Shown piece after piece: positions 48,001 to 58,772 of a stretch of 64,000 bases of DNA; positions within the stretch are counted from its first letter, which is position 1; each line of letters opens with the position of its first letter. The stretch is taken from NCBI RefSeq assembly GCF_964355755.1, contig NC_092677.1, positions 7,383,001-7,447,000 on the forward strand, written 5' to 3'. The notes below the pieces were generated by a model. That model was given only the letters and a program-made list of their open reading frames with translations, had not been told where the DNA came from and made no database searches. The translations under genes were made by a program, and so were the position numbers. This DNA comes from Antedon mediterranea (Eukaryota > Echinodermata > Crinoidea > Comatulida > Antedonidae).

Positions 48001-49205
48001 CTTGTTTTTAGACCATATTATGTCAACAACAAAACGTTACTTATGTGTTCAAGTCGAAAGAATAACAGTAACATAACTTGTATTGTAAACGTAGCCTGTA
48101 GGTATGCGATGAATATAAAGTCATTTTTTGTTGGTACACTGACCTTTTATCCTTCCGAAATTTGGATACTACATAGGCTGTTAAAGACTGTTAAAAACAA
48201 GCAAACCTACACACAGACAAAAATGAAAACATACTTTTTTATTTATTATTATTTTTTTAATACGAATGAACAACTCGTAGTGAATGAACACCAGCTTCTC
48301 CCATTGTTTGGCATTCATTCATTTGATGAAAAGAATATTTATATACAACTAGAATTTCCAAATTATGCTAGTTTTAGTCAAATTATGCAATTTTTTTCCA
48401 AAATATGTCAGATAGTATGATAATTCTTTGTGAATGTACTGTAGATTTGCGTTTTTTAAATTATGCCAGATTATGCCAGATTTTCTAAAATTATACCCAG
48501 CATAAATGCTAGATGCCAGATGGGTCAAAATTATGCCAGATGGCATTATGCCAGATTTGGCCACTTTTACAGAAACGAATAAATAGACACAATGATTTAT
48601 GTAGTCAAACAAAATTAGCAACCTGGGAAAGAGAGAGAGAAACTTGTCACAAAATGGGTCCAATTTGTTTTATTTGGACTCATATAAAACCGGGCTGTTT
48701 AGAATTAATGTTCTTTGCCTGATGTGTTTATATATATATATAAACACATCAGGCAATGAACATTAATTCTAAACTGCCCGGTGATATACTGAAATTTAAT
48801 TAATTAATTTGAAACGATAAAGATGAGGAAATCTGTGAGAATGAGAAAAAGTCGCCCTAACCGAGACTCGAACTCGGACCGCCTGCTTGATATGCAGATG
48901 TCCTAACCATAGACCATTGGGGCTTTTATGGTATTGTTCAAACTATATATATGAATATATATATATATATATATATATAAATCCAAAGGCAAATTACTGA
49001 AAAAAATGACAATGCTGTGGGTATCAGTGGCTGGATCTCAATGGAGATACAAAAAAAAAGCGAAAAGCTAAATCAAAACGATAAAGTAAACAGCCAGAAA
49101 AGTTAGCAGAGCTTTCTTGAAAAACTAGCCCTTCATCAGTGCAAGTGAGGGAATTTGATATATATATATCATATTCAATCTTTTATTTCTGAATCTCTGG
49201 TCCAG

Positions 49206-49257
<52 letters not shown>

Positions 49258-52200
49258 AAACCCAATTTGTGTTTTGTATGTAACATTATGGTTGAGGGAT
49301 GGGGAAAAGGATACAAAAAGGAACAATTTCTAAATACATTCTTATCCACGTACGCAGTAACGAAATATTTTTGTAATGTTTTATAGGCCTATAAATAATA
49401 TACCACTAATATACCACGATCGGAAAATACCTTTATTTGGGGCAAATCGTTTTAATTGTCAATAAATAATTATCTAACTCAATTTAATTAGTAAACAGGG
49501 TTACATCAGGTGGTTAAAATCAGTACCGAAAGTACGAACCAACTTTACCATCGAGTAAACTTTATAGAAGTAATGCGTGATTTACCAAATTTTGGCCTTA
49601 CGTAAATTTTTACCGGTTAGATAAGCATTGCACTGATGAAACTAGTGTTGCCCGAAAGCTCTGCTAACTTAGTCTGGCTGTTTTACTTTATCGTTTTGAT
49701 TTAGCTTTTCGCTTTTTGTTTTGTATCTCCATTGAGATCCAGCCACTGATACCCACAGAATTGTCATTTTTTCAGTAATTCGCCTTTGGATTTATATAAA
49801 TAAGCATAGAAACATTTTAACAAAACTTTGAATAGGAATTTTACCCCTCGAAATAGAAAAAAGGAAGATGGCATAATATACCAAGAAGCAACAGAATTTG
49901 CAAAATGTAATTTATTGTATTGAAGATGAAAACCATATTACCTTTAGTTTGCCCTTTTTATTCTCCCATCAGAAATAATCTAATACTGATGTCCTAGGTC
50001 AAGTGCCATGAACGAACGAACGTATTACCTTTGGTATTTATGTGATATTCATCTACCGTCCCGAAACGGAAGCTCGCTAGTGACTCGTTGGCACATTCAA
50101 TGAAAATAATATAATATTATATAAAAATAACTTTTATTTTCCAAGCATATTGACCACATTGTTAGTAAGAGTAATAGAATGGTTGGCGTCATTTGGAGCC
50201 ACTGTATAGGGGAATTAGCTACCCAAAACACTTTAGAATTATCCTCTGTTATTTTTAATTCAATTTCTGATATTCATACCACAAGGCTCCAACGTGTCTA
50301 AAATAAGTTTGTTAGGTTTCCAGGGGCGGACCCAGAGATGTTGCCCTGTGGCCCGGGAAACACCCTTAATTTCATACTAAATGTTGTTTCTGCCACTACA
50401 TTAAATTTGAGTTCCATTTCATCGTATCTAGCGCCAGCGAATTTAACGACCTTCACAACCAAAATATTTTTTTGTAACAACATTTATTTTAAATGGAACT
50501 CTACAAAAATAATCCTCTGCTTCATCACTGCATGATAACCAGACAAGAACGTATCTTTGTTACGTTTTACTATCAATTTATTTTCATATCACGCAATCCA
50601 TTTTTCAACAATATAGTAGTATAATAACATTTCGATTAAATAGTGAGGGATTAGTTACAGTGTTGACTTTGAATAAACCATTGGTAATTTACTGAAAATC
50701 CAAAATGAACTTGTGTTATATACAAACAAAATTATTCAATCAAAGAATTCGCTCTATTACACATTAATGTCGGTCAATAAACTTCTGACGACTAAAACTA
50801 CGACACTATCAGCTAAAATAATGTATTCGTGATTTTATTTCATCTCTGGCTTGTTACATTATCATGACACATTACCGGACTTCCCCCTCCTCACGCAATG
50901 AACGGCAGTACAGATCTTCCCTATGGCTCGTGTATGTAGCCTACGTCATTCACACGCATAGCAGTTTTACTAGCATCATCACAGATTACATCTAGTGGAT
51001 CAAGCATTCACAATCACACATGAATTAAAAAATGCATCGACGAACGAAATATAGCCTATATTCATTCCTTTTAAATATTAGGCATATAGCCAAGGCTAAT
51101 AATCGATTTGTCAATAATTATTGCTTTTTGCCGGGGTTTTCCATAATCTAAGGCCAATTTTTAGGCCAAATCATAATTGTGCGTATAGTTTTGTATTTCC
51201 GATGCGTGTAGTACCCTATTTATCTCACTTCCGTAAGCCCGTAAATATTAGGCCGAATTTTCGTAGTAATTTATGGACGTTCCGAAATTTGAACCGTGTT
51301 ATACCGGTAGCAGGCGGCAAATTTTGCTTCTTTCTGCAAATGTCCTATCATTATTTTCACTTTTTAAAGTTTATAGTGGATAAATAAAAATGAATTTTTG
51401 GAAATTTTAGTTTTAATATCTGAATATTTAGCATTTAATTCAAAATAATACAATTTAATGGTTTTGATCAATATATTTATAGCAACAATATTTTTTGTAT
51501 AACTTTTTAAAATTGTTAATTGATAATTAATTTACATTAATTGAGTACACAGTTATTAGAATGTATTACCGTACCAAAAGTACCTTCATCGGGTACCTCC
51601 CCGTGACGTTCTTATTGAACGAAAAAAAAAATGTTATCCTGTATTGTTAGTCACGTATATGTTTTATTACCTGCGGCTACAATCCTTTGTTTGCTAGCGC
51701 ATTTAGAGTGGGTGACATTTTTCCGGCGAACTAGAGGTGGTGCAATTTATCATGAATTTTACGTGCGAGAGTACCAATTGCGGCCATCTGGGGGTGTCAT
51801 TTAACAATTTGCTTGCTCAAATACTCAGTCGGTTTTTGGGAAACCCTCTTAAAATAGTTCTGCGACCGCCCCTGGTTTCTTTTTAACTTGAACCTCTTAT
51901 GTTTAGAAGAAGTGTGTCTGATTTAATGTTTCTTTATAAGAGTGTCAATTGTTTGTTTTGCTTCTGTTCTCTTTTCAGTTTACATGCTCCTTCTCGTAAA
52001 ACTAGAGTCAAGTCCACTTTTTATGTTCCGTTTAATAGAGTAAATGTCTCGAAAATGGGGTTTCGGACACGCTTGCCTTCTTTGTATAACTTTTTAAGTG
52101 AGTCTAATGTTAATATATATTTTTTTCAATAGTTATTCTTCAATCAAGACTCATTGTATTCTTTTTTTAAATAATCGTGCTAAATTTTTTACTATACTTA

Positions 52201-54804
52201 TTTATTCATGTTTCAAATCAAATCAAATCAAATCCATTTATTGCAACAAAGTAAACATTGTTGAATTTACAATTCAAAAATAAATAAGGTAAAACACAAG
52301 TAAATATTACAATATAAAATTACATTAAAATATGAGTATTTATTGTATCTGTTTTCTGTTTCATACCTTTAAGTGACAACTTTCGTTGCTGTTGGTTTTG
52401 ATGAAATAAAATAAAATTTAAAAAATACAAAATTCCACAAACTTACCACAAAATGACTTACTGAATTTGTCGTTGTCGAAATAATAAATGACAAACGGAA
52501 CTTATCCAATAGAATGAACAAATGTTGTTTGTTCGGGATGACAATAAAATACGAATTTGCTGAGAAGAGATGTCTAAGGCCGATTTTCCACTAGGCGAAT
52601 TTGTTCGCGCGAATCGAACGCGCCAGCTTGTACGCATGTGTATTCATGTTTACATCTTCCACATCCTTCTCTACGCATGCGTATTAGCTGACGCCTTCGA
52701 TTCGCGCGAACAAATTCGCCTAGTGGAAAATCGGCTTAAGGTAGACTACGCACCTTTTGATTCTAGCAGATCCGAGCAGCATGCAATTCAACAACTGTTA
52801 TCGCGATGAGGGCGTGGTCAGGTTTCATTCTCCATCCATGTGTGAGACAAGTAGTGTCACACCATAGAGTTACTATAGTTGCATTTCTAGCTCTCTGTGT
52901 AAAATGTGCATGCGCGAACGCTAACACGATGCCGCGCACGCGAACATAAATATGTTATATGTTAGCACATGATATGAAATTGATGGGAGTGAGTTTAGTT
53001 GATATAATGGGTTCTGTTATTATATGGAGATACTATTGAAATCATATAATGGGATTTTAAAATATATAAAAATCGTTTTGTTTTTTTAAATAACAATATC
53101 ATGACGTCACAATGGTTTGTAGCTCTTACTACCCGATAATAAAAAAAAATTGGGGGTCGACGAAACTTCTGAAGATTTATTTTAAAAATGCCTTATTTTT
53201 TACCATTCTACCAATTAATTTACGCATTTTGTTATATTTAACGTGCTCGTATAGCGCTATTTTAAGTCAGATGTGATTTCACAAAATGGCGTATAAATAA
53301 CTTCACGGATGAGTGATCACGCTGAAAAGCTTATTTTTAGGAGATTTTATAACTTGAAAGTTTTGTGAAAATTTGGTGATCATTGCAACTTAAGTTTTTG
53401 GAGATACTGTTACACAAAATCTGTACAGAAAAAAATAAAGAAGGGGAATAATAATAATAAAGATTTTTACAACAACAATAGGCGATCTTTTCTTTCTGAC
53501 AGATCACCTAATTATGCTTTCCGGATTTTTTTTTGAAAATGCCACATTGCACACTACAGAGAAACGTATGTAACTAATTAGATTCATTGTATTTACAGAT
53601 GACTGTTTTGGTTTGTTTCAACTTTCATGAGTGGTGTCCATTGGCGTTTTACATAATTTACCGGTTAATTGTGGTAAGCGCAGGATGGAATCCGTTTATA
53701 TATTGTATTGTCAAACCTGGCTACAGAAAAGGTTACTGGATCCTGATTAAGAAATGTCTTCATATTCTAAGTTGTGGGCTATATGCTTCACAAACAGGTA
53801 AGCGTGTTATTAAGGTTTGAATTAAAAAACGCTTGAGAAACGTTTCCAAAAAGATGTAACGTTTGAGAATGTCTCCATGTTGGTTGTTGCCAACAGCAAA
53901 CGTTTGCAAACTCCGAGTTTAGCGCCCTTCTACATACATGATTAAAAAGATTGTCAATTGATTTTAATTTATTTCCACAATATTAGGCCTATAACATACA
54001 TAATGATATAAATAATGTTAACAATAAAAATCTCAAAAGATGCACGGAATATTTGAAACGGTATCAAATCTGCAGTTACAATTAGAAAGAAAATACATAT
54101 ATAGTTTCCTCCACTTGTCTATAGGCCCTACTCAATGACAAAGTTATCTCACCAAATTTGGAGTTTGATTATGTTTGCAAGATACAAGTTTGCCGAAAAT
54201 GCGCAGACTGGCACGCTACAAAGACCGTCTTCAGGAGGAAATTTAGGACCGTCAGAAGACAGTATAGCAGCAACAACTTCGATACCCTACATCCTCAACT
54301 TTGCTACTCCGGCGCAGTTTACCGCCAATAAAATTATCATTGTTGTTTTTTTCTACAGAAAATGAAACGATATCTCAACTAATTAGGAACGATATAGCTC
54401 CACATGCATTTATACATCAACAACGCCTAGCTAAAGAATATAACCAGCCCACTAGCTTCGGAGATACGCAATATACCGTTGATGTAAAGACAGGAAGTAG
54501 GTCTGCATCCACACATAAATCAGGCGTACAATTAGTCTGTTCCAGCAATGTAATCAAGACACATTTGAATGATTCTACAATAAATTGTGCTTCTTCCGAT
54601 AAGGTACCTAAAGACGGTTGTATATTGTTGAAAAGTAAAAGAGCTAGTACACCCGATTACGCACAATATTTAACTTTATTAAAGAAGAGGATGTTAAGTA
54701 AAAAGAATTTACCAAACGTTCGAACTGTCAATGTAATGCCTGTCAATGATACAATTGATTTAGAAAATGTGGTTCGTAAAACTCCGTCTACACTATCAAA
54801 CTAG
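45006..54804 (+). CDS. Rhodopsin-family (class A) GPCR, prostanoid-receptor-like, three coding exons
   Basis: Exons 45006-45755, 53599-53797 and 54359-54804 join in phase to 1,395 bases (464 aa). Exon 1 holds TM1-TM6: GN in TM1, LSLND in TM2, WPGETFC before TM3, DRYIAI at the TM3 end, a GWFC motif in extracellular loop 2 with a nearby NET glycosylation site, and FLAVWIP in TM6. Exon 2 holds TM7 with SAGWNPFIYCIVKPGYR (NPxxY as NPFIY). Exon 3 is a 149-residue cytosolic tail rich in Ser/Thr with basic stretches. The KGKWPGE..C and GWFC features, and an intron placed at the end of TM6, recall prostaglandin receptors, which share that intron in vertebrates. The ligand is inferred only weakly. Intron 1 is 7.8 kb and contains a sulfotransferase gene on the other strand. 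The stop codon lies inside a MITE. A possible alternative last exon begins near 54181 and ends at a TAG near 54246. Confidence 0.85.
46597..46745 (+). mobile_element. 5'-truncated copy of the tRNA-derived SINE
   Basis: Starts inside the B box (GTTCGAGTCTCGGTT) and continues with the same body as 48731-48925: CTCATTCTCACAGATTTCC, ATCTTTATCGTTTCAAATTA, ATATCACCGGGCGGTTCAG. It ends GCCTGATTTGTTTATATATA in a (TA)n tract. Confidence 0.7.
46957..47754 (-). CDS. Sulfotransferase-family-like protein, intronless, nested in the GPCR intron
   Basis: 265-aa single-exon frame from ATG 47754 to stop 46957. It has the P-loop sulfotransferase fold signals: near the N-terminus FLWAVPRSLSTAFTR (5' phosphosulfate-binding loop type) and in the middle LIRHPIKSFLSYY (3' phosphate-binding RxP.xS type), followed by acidic helices. 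Animal and plant relatives are often labelled 'branched-chain amino acid aminotransferase-like' or 'sulfotransferase family' without known substrate, so I give no symbol. No signal peptide or membrane segment, so it is probably cytosolic. An AATAAA signal (TTTATT on the plus strand near 46855) lies about 100 bases downstream. The intact frame argues against a dead retrocopy, but an intronless gene inside an intron could have arisen by retroposition. Confidence 0.8.
   Translation of the reverse strand: MTSSRNAHVFLWAVPRSLSTAFTRSMESIHNVAIYYEPYGCADHYGPEGRLISMDNSPAELEYTYSKVKASLEDKSLENKCVFVKDMGYAVHKRYDKIAKGYKHSFLIRHPIKSFLSYYNVMVSTGADDVDGNLSRWLPEGLGYQELWELYCYLENENDKKPFVVNADDLLKNPKQVLQKYCEAVGFEYNDGLLSWDRKPSVEWNVAQSIWDIEPIYNWLSNSLTAGGFKKELSKPIPSIEELPKIVQEYVEISMPYYEKLNACC
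47755..48670. other. GPCR intron 1 segment with degenerate ATTATGCCAGAT repeats
   Basis: 48355-48565 contains about seven variants of AAATTATGCCAGAT at irregular spacing. 47770-47900 resembles a retroposon tail. The 125-codon frame at 48043-48420 has no domain and overlaps the repeats; not called. Confidence 0.4.
48675..48785. repeat. Near-perfect 45-bp inverted repeat (hairpin) at the SINE 3' end
   Basis: CGGGCTGTTTAGAATTAATG followed by TTCTTTGCCTGATGTGTT faces its mirror image across a short (TA)n centre. The arms differ at one or two positions. It is explained as two SINE 3' ends meeting tail to tail. Confidence 0.8.
48731..48925 (-). mobile_element. Full-length tRNA-derived SINE
   Basis: The minus strand starts with a tRNA-like cloverleaf (48923-48853), then a body of about 120 bases, then a 3' end reading GCCTGATGTGTTTATATATA. 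The head folds with a 7-bp acceptor stem (one mismatch), a D arm, an anticodon arm and a perfect T arm (CCGAG-TTCGAGT-CTCGG). The anticodon would be AUC, which is not a normal animal tRNA, so this is a SINE head and not a tRNA gene. Confidence 0.75.
48853..48923 (-). tRNA. tRNA-like head of a SINE (pseudo-tRNA)
   Basis: About 71 bases fold as a cloverleaf, with T loop TTCGAGT matching TTCRANY, anticodon stem CTGC/GCAG and loop ATATCAA (apparent anticodon AUC). The acceptor stem has a C-A mismatch, and the sequence is repeated, truncated, at 46597. I judge it to be a retroposon promoter rather than a working tRNA. Confidence 0.3.
48978..49142 (-). mobile_element. Hammerhead-like dispersed repeat, copy 2
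   Basis: Reverse complement of the repeat at 29931. The core CTGATGA is kept, but stem II is altered (GGGCTAG then TTTTTCAAGAAAG), so it is probably inactive. Its 3' end (plus-strand left) abuts a 24-base (TA)n tract. Confidence 0.7.
49200..49256. repeat. (TA)n microsatellite
   Basis: About 46 bases of uninterrupted TA, one of several such tracts (29899-29930, 30091-30106, 48727-48745, 48953-48978) that border the hammerhead-like repeats and SINEs. Confidence 0.9.
49631..49797 (+). mobile_element. Hammerhead-like dispersed repeat, copy 3
   Basis: Same family as 29931-30105, about 90% similar by eye. The left half of stem II is lost (CTGATGA-AACTAGTGTTGCCC-GAAA), so no canonical stem II forms. 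It ends TTTGGATTTATATAAA. Confidence 0.7.
50321..51874. mobile_element. Probable hAT-like non-autonomous element, about 1.55 kb
   Basis: Left end CAGGGGCGGACCCAGA and right end TCTGCGACCGCCCCTG are inverted repeats of 16 bp with two mismatches, in the form typical of hAT elements. Both sides are flanked by GTTTC. No transposase frame is visible between them (the 51121-51387 frame has no domain). It is possible that these are ends of two separate insertions. Confidence 0.45.
51890..52230 (+). mobile_element. 3' fragment of a LINE (C-terminus of ORF2, 3'UTR and tail)
   Basis: The frame 51899-52132 begins RRSVSDLMFLYKSVN and continues FYVPFNRVN and RTRLPSLYNFLS, matching the C-terminal region of Jockey/CR1-type LINE reverse-transcriptase proteins (RR..DL.FLYK; NR..RLYN). 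It stops at 52132, and the element ends near an (AAATC)n tail at 52210-52230. 5'-truncated, as is usual for LINEs. Confidence 0.6.
52576..52738. mobile_element. Foldback MITE with about 40-bp perfect ends
   Basis: AAGGCCGATTTTCCACTAGG...CGCGAATCGAA at the left and its inverse (TTCGATTCGCGCGAACAAAT...GTGGAAAATCGGCTT) at the right, with an inner inverted ACGCATG pair. It is the youngest-looking MITE in the window because the arms barely differ. Confidence 0.8.
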
Positions 54805-54930
54805 TTTGACAAAAAAGTGTGATGTGCCCAAATGTGGTAGTGATATTCCCATATATGGTAGTGATATGACATCATCATGTCCATATATGTACACACCACA
54901 TTTTTTGTTATATAGTTTGATAGGAGTGTA
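54789..54930. mobile_element. TA-type MITE overlapping the GPCR stop codon, copy 2
   Basis: Bounded by TA: it starts CACTATCAAACTAG..., and ends ...TAGTTTGATAGGAGTG followed by TA. The arms (about 40 bp) also share AAAAAGTGTGATGTG and its inverse CACCACATTTTTT. The GPCR codons for its last residues and the TAG stop at 54802-54804 fall in the left arm. Confidence 0.7.
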
Positions 54931-55802
54931 TACAAAGGCTTTACACAGAGTGGACAAATCGGTACGAGGAGCCATAAAAACTATTATTAAAAACCAGGGA
55001 GTTGTTATTTTACGACTCCCTGATTAAACATTATCGATTGCATCGTGTAACTGAGGAATACTGAAAAGTTTAAATTGGACCAGTTTATTTGTAGATTTTT
55101 TTTTTTTCTGGACGTCTGAGGTCAAAAGTAACTATTTCTGAACCTTCAAATGTTCTTTCTCAACTCAAAAAATCCAACTCAGATAGACTTCACAACCTGA
55201 ATCGATACCATAGGGCCACGCAGTTCGCTTGCAGACGATCGTTGACACAACCTTAGCTTTTACAACAAAGTTTCTTTAGTATTTCCAAGTTTATTTCAAT
55301 TCATGACCATGTATCTAAATACAAATACAGTACTTCAACATTACAAACATTTTAAAACAATTAAATAGTCTAAGTAAAAGTTGTTCACTATTGTGGCAAA
55401 ATAAATAACGAAAAAATTAACCCCCTTCTATTGAAATTAAGGTTAACGTTTAATGTTATTACTCGCTTCGTTCGAAAATATTATACACATTTATTTAATC
55501 TTAACCATTATGATACACTGGTTTATATTGTTTAGACTAATCATAACAAACCAAGCAAATATTGATTCAAAAGTCTTAACTTATGTTAAATGTGTTGCTT
55601 TATATTAATCGCCTCATGCAAATCAAACACACCAACGTGTTCGTATAATGAACTAACGAATTTTAAATAAACAACTATAACATATAAATATTGTGAAATG
55701 TATATTTCTTTATACTATACAATTAAAGTTATGTGACGTAAATATGAAACAGATGAGGGTGGTGGGTGGTTGATAAAACAAAAAGGGATTGTGGCAACCG
55801 AT

Positions 55803-55990
55803 TCTCGGCACTGTATCCTAGGAGGAATATTTTGGTAATACAACATCACATGTGCTTCAAGTGTATCTAGTAGCAACCGAACTCTTAACTTAACCTTACA
55901 TGATATTATAGGCACCACATGTGGTATAAATGAGATGCTGTATTACCAAAATATTCCTATGATACTTAGGAAATAGATACAGTGCCGAGA
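55803..55990. repeat. Long inverted repeat / hairpin
   Basis: TCTCGGCACTGTATC with GGAATATTTTGGTAATACA is mirrored by TGTATTACCAAAATATTCC with GATACAGTGCCGAGA, around a loop of about 90 bases containing CACATGTG. It may be a foldback MITE or a source of a hairpin RNA; sequence alone does not decide. Confidence 0.7.
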
Positions 55991-56896
55991 TACAATAAAG
56001 GGAATCGGATGTGATTGTGTACACCATAAATTGTGCTCGACGCAATAACGTTTGCTTTCTTTCTGTGGGAACAAAGTTTTGTTCAAACGAATGTGCAGCA
56101 CACATGCGGCCAGGTTAATTCTCTAAACATCTAAATCTCTGCCTACACATCAAACTGGTTTGACATTCAGCAAAATTGAAATAAATCACTAACCAAATCT
56201 ATCAACAATAATATACCTAGAATCACCATTATTATTAATGGTAAAACAATGTATTGTATGCCTAAATAAATAAATTTGGAAAAGTATTTCTATTAAAAAC
56301 AAAACAATTACTTATATTAATAAATTAATCAAGTAGTTATCAGAACAACTTCTTATTATGTAAATAATAATTATTATTTTCACACATACACATCATTCTT
56401 CCTAGTTGGTTTCACCTATCTTTCATTCCTAGTAGGACATTTCACTAATATAAATGGGAAAGTTATCTTGCTTTAAATAAAATGTTAGTTATTATTACAT
56501 TAAGGCTAATTTGAGATTACTAGCAAGGTTAAGAGTCCAAAGGTTAAAAGTCACCCTCATCTACCAACAAACTTCGACCAGTCAATTGAAAGGATACATA
56601 TGAGAAAAATCTCGCCTGAGATAATAAAACTAGTGAATTCTAATTAGTATATCTGAACTAAAGCTAGTTTTAAGATTGCGAGCAACATAAGTTCAAAGGT
56701 TAAGGGTCACCCTAATTTTCAACCAACACTTAAGGCTGTCCCTTGAAGGGATTCAACAATAGTGTCAACAGATATAAAAAATAAACTAGAAAAGTCGTAT
56801 TAGTATAGGCCTATATCTAAATAAAGTGAATGAAATGAAAGTATAAGACCAACGTATGAAGGTTGAGGGTCACACAAAATCACCCACCCACACTAA

Positions 56897-57062
56897 TTAG
56901 AGAGCTTTCGATTAGCGACCGACGGCATAATTACGTCATTGTGCGCATGTGGGGAAGCTAGGACGTGCTACCTCCCTCCCCAATTGGACACAGTTATAAC
57001 GGTTTCTAGACGACATATCAATTGGCATGACATAACTTGTTGCAAATCAAAAGCTCCCTATC
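56897..57062. mobile_element. MITE with GGGAGCTTT-type terminal repeats, copy 2
   Basis: AGAGAGCTTTCGATTAGCGAC at the left (first 20 bases shown as AGAGAGCTTTCGATTAGCGA) and the inverse of AGGGAGCTTTTGATTTGCAA at the right. Same termini as 12010-12173. Confidence 0.6.
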
Positions 57063-58772
57063 GTCGTCAGAATAAACGATTTAAAGTGATTGTGGTATTC
57101 ATTACCTAAGACACTGCATTTAGTATTTAGCAATTGGCAAGCACAATTAATCTATGTATTTTATATATAAAACAGTCTTTTTCTTTACAATATTTACAAA
57201 TTTAAAACGTAAACAACGTTTTCCTAAATTAAATATCTATCTTATATCTACACTTATTAAAAATTGTAAAATGAACGAAGCTATAAGAGAAATAGCTTAA
57301 AATTGCTAAAAATCTAAACCATGTAGGACATTTCATCAAATTTAAATGCTTTAAATGATACAATAGGAACAAACATCAATTAGAAAAAAGTTATTTTAAA
57401 TTTTAAAAGTTTTGTACTTAGTTTACTTTCAATCAGTAAATTTAAATTTAAAAATGACTAAAAAACAATTGAGTAACTTTAGCACCAAAAGAATGTTAGG
57501 AATGAGCTTTCTGTGTTATGATTACCTGAAAATGCAAATGAGGTCATTGTAAGGTAGTACATTATTTAACCTTTGACCAGGACAACATAGTGATTTTATG
57601 TTGCCAGGAAATGTATTAACATGCAGCTCAATTTGAAGAAAAGAAATGTGTACACAGAAATGCAAAAACTTGTAACTAATTACCACATTCTTATGTTGTC
57701 GTCCGGACCTCGAATCGACCAAAGAATAAAAAAAAGTCCAAAGTCCAGGTCGTTGCACAAATCAAAAATATTCCAAAAATCTTACAGCAGCAAAATATGA
57801 TCAATTATAATAATAAACCTACAAACAATTGTATTATATATTCAATATTTTTAGGAAAACTCGTCATCTTAATTAAACAGGCATTAACCAATTTATTTAC
57901 TATTGATTATAGAGAACCTATTTACAGTTAGAGTTACTCTCTTCTGAGTTAAAAGTTCAGATATTTACAAACATTCTAAACCACATCATCTATCTAATCT
58001 ATTTGAGGGAAATGTCCTCCATTAAAGGGTAAATTTTTTTAATGAAATAAATTCCTAACACAATGTGCTTATAGTCTATTATTTACAGACACCAGGATAC
58101 ATGTATTGTATCTCTAATAAAAAATGTACAAGATTTAATAATAATATTTCTATACAGGTATAATGTACACTAGTTCAAATATTTAACATGCAAAAACATA
58201 TGTCATTGATTACCATCATTCTTTAACTATTTACCATTAATTATGTACAAGTCAGCATCAAATGTTAAATCTATATATTCTACATCTTATGAATTATTAT
58301 TAATTAAAAATAATAATCATATATCATTCAAAAAATCATCTAATAAAAATTTCAGGGAAATTTATATATAGTTTTTAAAAAAAATTTTCAAGATATTTTA
58401 TTATGATTGGTTAGCAAAAATGTTCACATTTGTTCTAAATAGTATTATTAGGTCAGTTTTTGCTGTCATTATTCTATTATAGATTCTTGTTATATTAAAA
58501 GAATTACCTTAATTTTTGTTTATAGCATTAAATGTACAACATCCAAGATAATAGTCTTGAGCTGGTACAATCATATAAATTATAATAATACTTTTGTAGC
58601 AAAGTTAGCGTAGTGATAATGACTACACATCACAAATACAAACAAATTACTGTTGTTTTTTATCAGAATTTAATGATTTAATTATCGGGGAGTATGCATA
58701 AACATACATTTATATTACTCAAAAAATAAGTTATTGTTTAAAACCAAATCACAAAATATCAAATACTGTCTC

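Larger units (their letters stand above)
54931..58772. other. Convergent intergenic region between the GPCR and PCIF1
   Basis: 3.8 kb containing the GPCR 3' end, a long inverted repeat (55803-55990), a MITE (56897-57062) and otherwise AT-rich DNA that may include a long PCIF1 3'UTR. No frame here has a recognisable domain. Confidence 0.4.

Noticed and set aside
48043-48420. 125-codon plus-strand frame in GPCR intron 1
   Set aside because: Composition is that of AT-rich non-coding DNA; it runs into the ATTATGCCAGAT repeats.
48853-48923. A functional tRNA gene with anticodon AUC
   Set aside because: The cloverleaf is good, but the anticodon is not used in animals, the acceptor stem has a mismatch, and the sequence continues into a SINE body that recurs at 46597.
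51121-51387. 88-codon frame inside the putative hAT-like element as a transposase remnant
   Set aside because: No hAT catalytic or dimerisation motifs, and the frame is isolated.
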